From a virus, in IMG/VR virus record IMGVR_UViG_3300018868_001120, positions 1-28,728 of that record: a stretch of DNA of 28,728 nt; one strand, written 5' to 3'. Below are positions 22,370 through 28,728 of the stretch, piece by piece. Position 1 is the stretch's first letter. Each line of letters begins with the position of its first letter. A program made the position numbers and the translations under genes. Under the pieces are notes generated by a model. It worked only from the letters and a program-made list of their open reading frames with translations. It searched no databases and was not told the origin of the DNA.

Positions 22370-22942
22370 TTACTCTTCCAAGATCTTGTATGCTGTAAAA
22401 AAACTTTTCCAGAGCTCAAGTGCAGTGACTCTCAATGCACCATATACATCATTAAGTGTCATGCCATCAATACCTATGCCTTGACTCATTAATATCTCTC
22501 CTTCATCTACACCTGGCGTGACCTTATGAATGACACATCCTGCGAGCTTGTACCCCTCTGTAAATGCTCTTTCCTGCGGATTGAATCCCTTCAGCGCAGG
22601 ATACTTGTTAATTAATCCTGGATGCAAATTATACATCTCATACCGCTCACAAACTTCTTTTGGTACTATCTTTAAGAAGCCATGCAGTGTTACTACAGGA
22701 TTTTTAAATTTCTCCAAAACATAATTATAATCAAAAACTGACAGTCGATTGGGAGGCATCTCATGCCATATCTCTTCATTTAATTTGCTTTCTCTAAATT
22801 TTGTTATGTCCCTTAGGTTAGAGTTAATTCTCATTGGAAAGATATTATTTGTTACTATTGCTGAGGGATACACACCTAGCGCATTGCTGAGATCATGTAT
22901 CTCAGTTCCAGTTTGACTGAAGAATGCAACCCACGGTCTCAT
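22370..22942 (-). CDS. PurN-like N10-formyl-THF formyltransferase
   Basis: A 190-aa formyltransferase of the GART fold. The catalytic triad is intact: Asn105 and His107 in YNLHPGLINKYPALKG, and Asp146 in VTPGVDEGEIL, equivalent to E. coli PurN Asn106, His108 and Asp144. The family's GCVIHKV strand is present. The N-terminal loop that holds the GAR phosphate (GNGSN in PurN) reads SQTGTE (residues 9-14), so the phosphate-binding Asn has become Glu and the acceptor is probably not GAR. The ATGA overlap with dpdA makes the acceptor likely to be a base-modification intermediate: the aminomethyl group of preQ1, free or in DNA, is a primary amine fit for N-formylation. That substrate is inference. 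Confidence 0.85.
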   Translation of the reverse strand: MRPWVAFFSQTGTEIHDLSNALGVYPSAIVTNNIFPMRINSNLRDITKFRESKLNEEIWHEMPPNRLSVFDYNYVLEKFKNPVVTLHGFLKIVPKEVCERYEMYNLHPGLINKYPALKGFNPQERAFTEGYKLAGCVIHKVTPGVDEGEILMSQGIGIDGMTLNDVYGALRVTALELWKSFFTAYKILEE

Positions 22943-23769
22943 CGTCTAATAATCCTCTTAAACATTGCAGTGTTATACTTCACAAGTTCAAGCTGATCAT
23001 CTGTTAGCTCATGTGTAATGAGATCAGCTAATTTTGCTGCAGGTTTATTTGACAACCCATAATCTGCATCATACTTCAATCCATGCATAGCAGCAACAAT
23101 GGGATTGCTGGTATCGCAACTAACAATATTGCTAATATTTCCATCCACATAATGTCTAAACTCTCTGGCCAGAGAACATCCTAGCAAATGATGAGGCTTG
23201 TTCCAATTCCATATGCCCGTACTTATTAAATCTGCAATGAAGTGTTGTCGACCTGAACACCATCTCTCGAGGGGGTTATTACCCTCACCTGTGATTTGAT
23301 AGTAACTAAAATCAAAGCTAATGGCAATCATGTCTGCATTATCGGACATGAACTTGTAACACTCCTTGAGCTCATGCCAATTCTTGCCCTGAATGGCTCC
23401 AATAGCTTTTGTTTGAAATGCGTTTCCTATACTGTTTCTCTTGTCACTAAACTCCCTGAAGCTCTGCACAGTGCCATGCTTGTCCTCTAGCACATCAGGT
23501 ACAATGTACATGTTCGGCTCAATATCTAGCACAGATTTATAAAATTCTGCTGGATCAAAAGCTTTACCAAGCTCAAATATGGAGTTGTCCAGCAGCACTT
23601 CACGATCATGCAGAGACCTACCAAATTTATAAAAATTATAATAGGCTAATTGTTCTGGTGAGCCTGTATTTTGATGCAAAAGGTGCACAAGGCAGTAGTC
23701 AAAATCATTATAGGTCTTTGAATATTCTAATAAGGATACAGGCGATTCATGAGATACTTTCATTAGCAT
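22939..23769 (-). CDS. dpdA: DpdA, DNA 7-deazaguanine transglycosylase (TGT-like)
   Basis: A 276-aa TGT-barrel protein of the short phage type. Motifs follow tRNA-guanine transglycosylase order: LLDNSIFELG (Asp61, base-contacting Asp), YIVPDVLEDKHGTVQSFREF, AIGAIQGKNW (123-131), HHLLGCSLAREF and VSCDTSNPIVAAMHG with candidate nucleophile Asp219. The C-terminal CxCxxC zinc site of tRNA-acting TGT is not seen. Family members exchange guanine in DNA for a 7-deazaguanine. With queF in the same operon, the expected base is preQ1. The start at 23769 lies 6 nt after a TATAAT with a TTGAAT at 16 nt, and the next gene overlaps by ATGA. A tRNA-acting role cannot be excluded by sequence alone. Confidence 0.8.
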   Translation of the reverse strand: MLMKVSHESPVSLLEYSKTYNDFDYCLVHLLHQNTGSPEQLAYYNFYKFGRSLHDREVLLDNSIFELGKAFDPAEFYKSVLDIEPNMYIVPDVLEDKHGTVQSFREFSDKRNSIGNAFQTKAIGAIQGKNWHELKECYKFMSDNADMIAISFDFSYYQITGEGNNPLERWCSGRQHFIADLISTGIWNWNKPHHLLGCSLAREFRHYVDGNISNIVSCDTSNPIVAAMHGLKYDADYGLSNKPAAKLADLITHELTDDQLELVKYNTAMFKRIIRR

Positions 23770-23775
23770 AACTAT

Positions 23776-23803
23776 ATTATACGTGTAAATATTATATATT
23801 CAA
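23776..23803 (-). promoter_or_regulatory. Sigma70-like promoter of the dpdA-queF operon
   Basis: On the minus strand, TTGAAT (23803-23798), a 16-nt spacer and TATAAT (23781-23776), then 6 nt to the ATG at 23769. It overlaps the leader and late box of the divergent gp5 gene. Confidence 0.65.
23784..23791 (+). promoter_or_regulatory. Possible late promoter TGTAAATA before gp5
   Basis: TGTAAATA, one mismatch to TATAAATA, 13 nt before the ATG at 23805. It is the one late box with a longer gap, and it lies inside the dpdA promoter spacer. Confidence 0.45.
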
Positions 23804-23804
23804 G

Positions 23805-26582
23805 ATGAGCGCGCAGAAATACTACGGAAATTATTTAGGTATTGTTGTTCAGAATAATGATCCGCTTAAGCGCGGTAGAATTAAAGTCTTTATTCCACAT
23901 ATTACACCCACAGCTTATAATAATTGGGTTTCAAGTCTTTCCGCTTCCGATAAATCATTTAAATTTATTGGTAAAAACATAGACAGCAGTCTTTCAACAA
24001 TAACTGATGAGCTTAAAAAAATTCTACCTTGGGCTGACATTGCAGCTCCATTAGTAGGTGAAAGCTCCAGTGGGAGATTTAATCAGCAATATGATTCAGG
24101 TACCATTAGTGACAGCAGCAACATACATTCAACTCTGTACAGCAATCAATCTGCAGTTCAAAACAAACTTACAAAATATAGTCAAAACATAGATAATATT
24201 GGTGAAAAGCCCGGTAATATTTTTGATATTGATTACTACAGGTTGAAGGATGCGTTTAGTGATCCAGTAGAAAACAATGTTAATAATGTCAATAAACTCA
24301 GCTTCAATTATACCCCTGAATGCTATAGTAATAGTGCCCGAGGTGCATTTCCTGTTATTAATGTTGGAGCGCATGTTTGGGTATTCTTTCATGCAGGTGA
24401 CCCGCTTACACCTGTTGTTTTTGCTGTAGCTCATGGTGCACAAGACTGGAGCAGTATTTTTCAAGCCGGAAGTGCATTTACTGCCTTTGATAATAATGTT
24501 GATAGAGTCGACGAGGGATTGGATTATCCTGGAACATATGAAAACAAAAAAAGCACTGACAAATTTAATTGCTGTGATGTTGACTCTTATAGAAACAAAT
24601 ATGTTATAAATCAAAAAGGCGGCACACTGGCGTTTATTAATTCTGATAAACGTGAAGCGCTCAAGCTCACACATTACTCTGGATCGTTCTTAGAATTTAA
24701 CAACCACGCCACAATATCATTAGCATCATCTAATGATCAAAAACTTGTCTTGAATGATCAATTTCTAACTGTGCAAGGGGATAAGAATACATTTGTTAAG
24801 AGAGATTTTGATACTGTTGTGCAGGGTGATTCCTACAGAAAAATTGGCAACCTCAAGGCTGGTCTACATAAACGATGGAAGATGATTATGCAGGAGATAG
24901 CTGATGTTAAGCAGTTGTTTGACATAAAGCGCGCCGAAAAACTTGACAGTGATCTCTTGAGACTTACATCATCCCTGCAATCTCGCTCTGGAGATTTCGC
25001 TGAATGTCCAGTATGCAGCACATCTAAGAACAATTATTTTTCAATGAACAATTCATTCAAGGATGGCTTCAAGAATGAAGTGAAGTCAACTGTCGCAGAT
25101 TCTGCAGGTGATCAAATTTATGCTACTGGGTTTGATGGACCAAGTGTGAAGTATGCGGGGCAACTTGGTCAACCTGAATTTAGTGCAGCAAGCAAATCAT
25201 TAAATCGATCAGTTGATGGATCTTCATATTCAGGTGGCAGAGGTAAGGTCATGGGCATAACCTGTCCTGCATGTGGTGGATCAGGAAAAAGTCCAAGCTC
25301 ACAAGATGGTAAGTGGAATACAGAGCAACGAAAGAAGAATCTAAGTAATATGTACAAGAGCAAACAGTCTGATTTGCTTGATATAGAGAGAAAAATGGGC
25401 ATGGGTGGTAGTGAGATTGTTGAAATAACAAAACATAAAATTGAAACAATAGGCCTAACTATGAATGATTTTGGATCTATCCGTGTTGATAGTAAAGGTA
25501 AGATGTATATTTCTGAAGTGCTGGTAGGTAAGTATGGGCCTATCTTCAACCGTACTCCAACGCCATTGGTAGAGCTAGTTCATGTTGATGACCTGCCAGG
25601 TGGCAATTACACTTTGAACGTTTGCAATCGGTATAATGTTCTAGTTGGAGCAGGAGGGTTGAATCTCAAATCATATGGTGTCGTTAATATATCTGGTTCA
25701 TTAACAAATATTGCTGGCGCACAAGTTAATATTGCCAGTGAGAATGAGGTAAATATTGATGGCGGAAAACGACTGTCATTAGTGGGAGATGTTGTAAGCA
25801 TAAGACAGCGTGATAGAAAGCAAGTAGTTATTGATGGTTCTCTTGGTGTAACAAACAATGTTACTATTGCTGGTGGGTTGCATGTTGAAGGTGAAATAAC
25901 TGGACATCATATCACAATACCAACTGAAATACAAGCAACAGAACAAGCCAAGATATTTGCTGCAGCATCGACATCACCAGCAAATACAAATGGTAAGATC
26001 ATTGGGTTTGGCGTACCAATGTCAAACTACGCAATGCCTATTAATGGCACACATTATGTAGAGAATGTTCCAAGCTTTACTGGCCCACCATACATGGGCT
26101 TCACTGATGCTGCACAAGTGTGTGGCAGAGTGGTAACAAATACTATAATTGGCTTTATTGATATTGGTCAAGTTCTATCACCATCCTCCCCGATGATACC
26201 TTGCGGTCAAGGTTGTTACCCAGGTCCTAACACCAGATATATACCAGTATATGCCTCTGCTTCAGGTACGCGTGGCGGTCCTGATGTGCCTGTGTTTGGA
26301 TCTGGTCTTGGTGGTGGTAATAAACTCGCCTCAGGGCCAAACAGGGGCTCTGTAAAGGGTGCAGATACAGGCACTGGTGGTGCGTTAGCTGCAAAAATGC
26401 CTATAATTGTATACGGTACAGGGAGAGATGAAGATAGTATAACTGTATATCCGCACAGCCACTTGTTCAAGGGCATTGCATCAACACAAGTTGATTCAAA
26501 TGCTCAAGTAAGAGGCATTGTCGAGGGTGCCCATAACTCTGCTGCGCTTAATAGCAATCCGCCTGTCAATGCAAAGAAATAA
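23805..26582 (+). CDS. gp5: Baseplate hub protein gp5 (no visible lysozyme domain)
   Basis: A 925-aa hub/spike protein. The N-terminus YYGNYLGIVVQNNDPLKRGR is the gp5/VgrG OB-fold start, completed by RGAFPVINVGAHVWVFFHAG then DPLTPVVFAVAHG (about 179-211). In place of the T4 lysozyme domain there is a helical region (about 345-395) and two CxxC knuckles, CPVC (401-404) and CPACGGSG (487-494), which could bind zinc. The stretch 600-700 (VVNISGSLTNIAGAQVNIAS, VVIDGSLGVTNNVTIAGGLH) is the beta-helix spike. The end carries HSHLF (His884, His886), a metal-like tip motif, after a Gly/Pro-rich loop (815-860). It is convergent with the next minus gene, with stops adjacent. Confidence 0.85.
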   Translation: MSAQKYYGNYLGIVVQNNDPLKRGRIKVFIPHITPTAYNNWVSSLSASDKSFKFIGKNIDSSLSTITDELKKILPWADIAAPLVGESSSGRFNQQYDSGTISDSSNIHSTLYSNQSAVQNKLTKYSQNIDNIGEKPGNIFDIDYYRLKDAFSDPVENNVNNVNKLSFNYTPECYSNSARGAFPVINVGAHVWVFFHAGDPLTPVVFAVAHGAQDWSSIFQAGSAFTAFDNNVDRVDEGLDYPGTYENKKSTDKFNCCDVDSYRNKYVINQKGGTLAFINSDKREALKLTHYSGSFLEFNNHATISLASSNDQKLVLNDQFLTVQGDKNTFVKRDFDTVVQGDSYRKIGNLKAGLHKRWKMIMQEIADVKQLFDIKRAEKLDSDLLRLTSSLQSRSGDFAECPVCSTSKNNYFSMNNSFKDGFKNEVKSTVADSAGDQIYATGFDGPSVKYAGQLGQPEFSAASKSLNRSVDGSSYSGGRGKVMGITCPACGGSGKSPSSQDGKWNTEQRKKNLSNMYKSKQSDLLDIERKMGMGGSEIVEITKHKIETIGLTMNDFGSIRVDSKGKMYISEVLVGKYGPIFNRTPTPLVELVHVDDLPGGNYTLNVCNRYNVLVGAGGLNLKSYGVVNISGSLTNIAGAQVNIASENEVNIDGGKRLSLVGDVVSIRQRDRKQVVIDGSLGVTNNVTIAGGLHVEGEITGHHITIPTEIQATEQAKIFAAASTSPANTNGKIIGFGVPMSNYAMPINGTHYVENVPSFTGPPYMGFTDAAQVCGRVVTNTIIGFIDIGQVLSPSSPMIPCGQGCYPGPNTRYIPVYASASGTRGGPDVPVFGSGLGGGNKLASGPNRGSVKGADTGTGGALAAKMPIIVYGTGRDEDSITVYPHSHLFKGIASTQVDSNAQVRGIVEGAHNSAALNSNPPVNAKK

Positions 26583-26870
26583 TTATTTTTTATTTGCTCG
26601 ATGGTGATACATAAAGTAATTTACAAGAGCACGATCAAAGCCAACATCATGGCCTTCTTTCTCACTCATGTACCATTTGTTCTCCAGAATGTTTGCTCTT
26701 GTTTCTGAGAATTTTTTATACAAATCAGAAAACTTTAAAAGCGGATCATTACTCTCCTGCACACAATTATTTAATCTTATCTGCACAGGGAAATACTTTA
26801 CACTAGTAATCTTCAAAAAGATTCCCACCAACCCACCCCTAGTGTAAGCTAAGTACAACTGCTCCTTCAA
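26583..26870 (-). CDS. Small conserved phage protein
   Basis: A 95-aa protein I cannot name. The frame opens at a TTG (26870); no ATG is available early in it. It is basic and soluble. The last third, ENKWYMSEKEGHDVGFDRAL followed by VNYFMYHH, looks like a motif I recall from T4-like phage hypothetical proteins ('...n.wylSE..G.dvG...a...w...H'). A late box AATAAATA lies only 4 nt before the TTG, so it may be late-expressed. The stop is adjacent to that of gp5 with no terminator visible between the two convergent genes. Start uncertain, function unknown. Confidence 0.5.
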   Translation of the reverse strand: MKEQLYLAYTRGGLVGIFLKITSVKYFPVQIRLNNCVQESNDPLLKFSDLYKKFSETRANILENKWYMSEKEGHDVGFDRALVNYFMYHHRANKK

Positions 26871-26874
26871 AAAA

Positions 26875-26882
26875 TATTTATT
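26875..26882 (-). promoter_or_regulatory. Possible late promoter AATAAATA, minus strand
   Basis: On the minus strand the box reads AATAAATA and is 4 nt from the TTG at 26870. The gap is one shorter than at the other late boxes, so this is less certain. Confidence 0.4.
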
Positions 26883-26904
26883 ATTTGCGAGCTATTTTTT
26901 AAAG

Positions 26905-27126
26905 CTATTCTGCTGCAAGCTTTTCTCTAAGGGTATCAAAAATACTTTTATATTCATCAAGCGCTTGTTTCTTTAAAACCTCAATAATTCTGAACACAAT
27001 ATCTTTTCGCAGGTACTTCAGGAAGTCACGCTTTGTGTCAAGCCAAGGCATAGTAGAAGCAACTATAAAATATAAAATAGAAATTTCATCCTCACTAAGT
27101 GAATCCAGCGTATGAGAAAAAATCAT
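26905..27126 (-). CDS. Small helical hypothetical protein downstream of nrdB
   Basis: A 73-aa protein with ATG at 27126 overlapping the nrdB stop as ATGA, so it is translated with nrdB. It appears all-helical: MIFSHTLDSLSEDEISILYF, a Trp-containing middle (ASTMPWLDTKRDFLKYLRK) and a charged C-terminal helix (VLKKQALDEYKSIFDTLREK). There is no signal peptide or catalytic motif. Coupling to ribonucleotide reductase hints at nucleotide metabolism or replication, but that is only context. I do not recognise the family. Confidence 0.55.
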   Translation of the reverse strand: MIFSHTLDSLSEDEISILYFIVASTMPWLDTKRDFLKYLRKDIVFRIIEVLKKQALDEYKSIFDTLREKLAAE

Positions 27127-28187
27127 AGTTTAATATTGTCAAAAGAATCTTCTGAGATGTTTGTATCTCTTGCACCAATTTTATAGGCAGAAATTTCTGT
27201 CTCTTGCGGTGCAACTTGTACTTTACTACTATCCAAATAACTGTCTAACCACCCTGAAATGGGGTTTTCTTTTTGATTAAAAATTTTCTTGTATCCCAGG
27301 GAGCGAAGTCTGTTGTCACATAACCATTTGGAGTAATCACCGAGTACAGTAGGATTTAGACCAAGTAAAGATCCCTTACTGAAAAGATACTGTGCCCATT
27401 CAATTTCATTCTTTGCAGCTTGCTCGTAACAAGCATATATTTTATCCTCACTCTTTTTTACAATGCTAGTAAACCCTTCCTTATCCTCATCACGTAATAT
27501 TTTTAATATATTCTGTGATATCGCAAAATGTTGCGATTCATCACGCTGAATAAACTTAATTATTTTTGCATTGCCCTCCATCTTACCGCGGTAACCAAAG
27601 TAAAACGAACAAGCAAACGAAACATAAAATACTAACCCTTCCATTACATTTGTAGCTAACACACAATCAAATATCTTTTGTTTTATATCTTTCTTATCAT
27701 CGTCGCCGAGAATTTTATCGTAATTTGATTTGATTAGTTCTGCACGCGTAACAATTTCTTTATCTTCCATTATGCTATCAAAAAATGCACTTGCATCCGG
27801 ATGTACATTGTTAAGCAGGTATGAATAAGAGTAGCTATGAATACCTTCAAATCTAGCCCATGTATTCATGCATATTTCTAATTCGGGATTTGTGACATAC
27901 TCTTTTAAGGAGTGCAATGATCTGGAGAGCATGCTATCACCAAGTGTTTGAAATCGTAAATTTGTATCAAACACAAAGCGCTCTTCTTTTGAAAGCTCTC
28001 TGTAATCACCTCTGTCTTTACCAAGAGCTATTTCATGTGGCCACCAAAAAAATTCTTCTTGTTTCTTAAACAATTCAAAAAATATTGGATATTTAAATCT
28101 ATCATACCTTTGTAAATTCAAATCTTCACCTAAAAACAAAGGCTGCTTTGTATAGTCTACACTCTTTGCATTTAAAACTGTTTTCAT
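27123..28187 (-). CDS. nrdB: Class Ia ribonucleotide reductase beta subunit NrdB
   Basis: A 354-aa R2 protein holding the diiron-tyrosyl radical that powers dNTP synthesis with NrdA. All metal ligands are visible: Asp84 in QTLGDS, Glu114 and His117 in FEGIHSYSY, Glu183 in NVMEGLVFY, and Glu217 and His220 in QRDESQHF. The radical Tyr121 is kept (HSYSY, matching E. coli Tyr122). The C-terminal tail needed for R1 binding ends NISEDSFDNIKL. It starts at ATG 28187, 22 bp after nrdA, with a possible TATATC 6 nt upstream that lacks a good -35, so it is probably co-transcribed with nrdA. It overlaps the next small gene by ATGA. Confidence 0.97.
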   Translation of the reverse strand: MKTVLNAKSVDYTKQPLFLGEDLNLQRYDRFKYPIFFELFKKQEEFFWWPHEIALGKDRGDYRELSKEERFVFDTNLRFQTLGDSMLSRSLHSLKEYVTNPELEICMNTWARFEGIHSYSYSYLLNNVHPDASAFFDSIMEDKEIVTRAELIKSNYDKILGDDDKKDIKQKIFDCVLATNVMEGLVFYVSFACSFYFGYRGKMEGNAKIIKFIQRDESQHFAISQNILKILRDEDKEGFTSIVKKSEDKIYACYEQAAKNEIEWAQYLFSKGSLLGLNPTVLGDYSKWLCDNRLRSLGYKKIFNQKENPISGWLDSYLDSSKVQVAPQETEISAYKIGARDTNISEDSFDNIKL

Positions 28188-28209
28188 TTACTTGATATAC
28201 ATTATAACA

Positions 28210-28728
28210 TCAAAGCTTGCAGGCTCCACTTGAACAATCAGTCTCTTTTGTCAGTGATTGCTCTTTATCACCATCGTCTGTGTTATTGTAGTAAATACTT
28301 ATCAATCCCATACTATACGCATACATTATTTCTTTCATCACCTTTGCATCTGGTAATATGTTATTTGGGTAGTGTTTATAGTTATAATATATGTTTGTGG
28401 AAATGGCCATGTCCAAATATTTCTGTATAACAGCATTTACATTTATAATGCCAGTATTATCCTGCATATCAAATGCGAGTTGATAGGCATATTTACCTAT
28501 TCCAGGAACTAATACTGGTAGTTTACCGGCTTTGGATGTTTTGTATGTCATCAAGGACCGCACAGGCTCAACACCATTAGTGGAGCTTTGTATTACAGAG
28601 CTTGATTCACATGGCATGCAGCATGAGAGTGTGGAATGACGTAATCCATGTTCCTTTACTCTCTCTCTCAAGTTCTCCCAATCAAGAGATAGCTTACGCT
28701 TCACAATACCATCAACACTCTTTTTATA
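28210..28728 (-). CDS. nrdA: Class Ia ribonucleotide reductase alpha subunit NrdA, C-terminal part
   Basis: The last 172 codons of NrdA, open through the right window edge; reading continues upstream of the GTG at 28704 with YKKSVDGI, so that GTG is not the start. GLRHSTLSCCMPCESSS matches E. coli 'GLRNSTLSALMPSETSS', followed by TNGVEPVRSLMTYKTSKAGK and VIQKYLDMAISTNIYYNY. The C-terminus ends CSSGACKL, the redox-active CxxxxC tail that passes electrons from thioredoxin or glutaredoxin. It precedes nrdB by 22 bp. The extra cysteines at CCMPC are unusual. It is edge-truncated, not a pseudogene. Confidence 0.96.
   Translation of the reverse strand, partial: YKKSVDGIVKRKLSLDWENLRERVKEHGLRHSTLSCCMPCESSSVIQSSTNGVEPVRSLMTYKTSKAGKLPVLVPGIGKYAYQLAFDMQDNTGIINVNAVIQKYLDMAISTNIYYNYKHYPNNILPDAKVMKEIMYAYSMGLISIYYNNTDDGDKEQSLTKETDCSSGACKL

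Noticed and set aside
24129-24674. 181-aa minus-strand open frame inside gp5
   Set aside because: Antisense to a clearly coding gp5 region, rich in Ile/Cys/Arg with no recognisable domain, and without its own promoter or start context.
23805-26582. Lysozyme domain in gp5
   Set aside because: No T4-lysozyme-like catalytic pattern could be found between the OB-fold and the beta-helix; the region holds helices and CxxC motifs.
28702-28704. GTG at 28704 as the start of a short 164-aa NrdA-like gene
   Set aside because: The reading frame continues to the window edge with NrdA-like sequence, so the gene is simply cut by the window.
1-28728. tRNA genes, CRISPR arrays, insertion sequences, integrase or attachment sites
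   Set aside because: None seen; gaps are too short for tRNAs apart from 19878-20029, which holds a terminator, a short repeat and a promoter.

Overview
The window is part of the genome of a T4-like myovirus (Caudoviricetes), AT-rich, probably from an uncultured and perhaps marine phage. The evidence is a set of T4-type virion genes: gp15 tail terminator, gp20 portal, gp13 neck, gp4 head completion, gp21 protease, gp22 scaffold, gp23 capsid and gp5 hub. With them are a gp62 clamp-loader subunit, a GroES/gp31-like protein and class I ribonucleotide reductase. Genes are packed tightly, often with ATGA or TAATG overlaps. No tRNA, CRISPR array or insertion sequence is visible, and no gene-free stretch exceeds about 150 bp.

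Layout. (1) 1-368, minus strand: start of a fibre/structural protein cut by the window edge. (2) 408-7511, plus strand: a sugar-transfer island with GT-A transferases, a GT11-type and a GT10-type (fucosyltransferase) enzyme, a GT-B-like protein, a DUF5672-like protein, a GDP-mannose 3,5-epimerase and a methyltransferase-like protein. (3) 7532-11284, plus: DUF366-like protein, gp62, GroES-like co-chaperonin, an SH3/WYL_2-like protein, an unknown and a DinG/XPD-type Fe-S helicase. (4) 11296-20383, plus: head and neck morphogenesis, ending with gp23, a strong terminator and a small structural-looking gene. (5) 23769-20384, minus: a six-gene operon for 7-deazaguanine DNA modification (dpdA, PurN-like formyltransferase, Nmad1/DUF1599, 45-aa protein, P-loop kinase, queF). 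(6) 23805-26582, plus: gp5 hub. (7) 28728-26583, minus: nrdA (partial), nrdB and two small genes.

Three points stand out. First, the promoters. Sigma70-like elements (TTG-box, 16 nt, TATAAT-like) sit exactly 6 nt before non-structural genes, and T4-late-like NATAAATA boxes sit 5-6 nt before virion genes. Both place the predicted transcription start on the start codon, so most transcripts would be leaderless; gp23 is the clear exception, with a leader and a GGAG. Second, the dpdA-queF operon contains a formyltransferase that keeps its catalytic triad but has an altered GAR-phosphate loop, which suggests preQ1 is inserted into phage DNA and formylated. Third, the epimerase makes GDP-L-galactose, so the neighbouring fucosyltransferase-family enzymes may transfer L-galactose.

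All functions are read from the sequence and from memory of the families; no database search was run.
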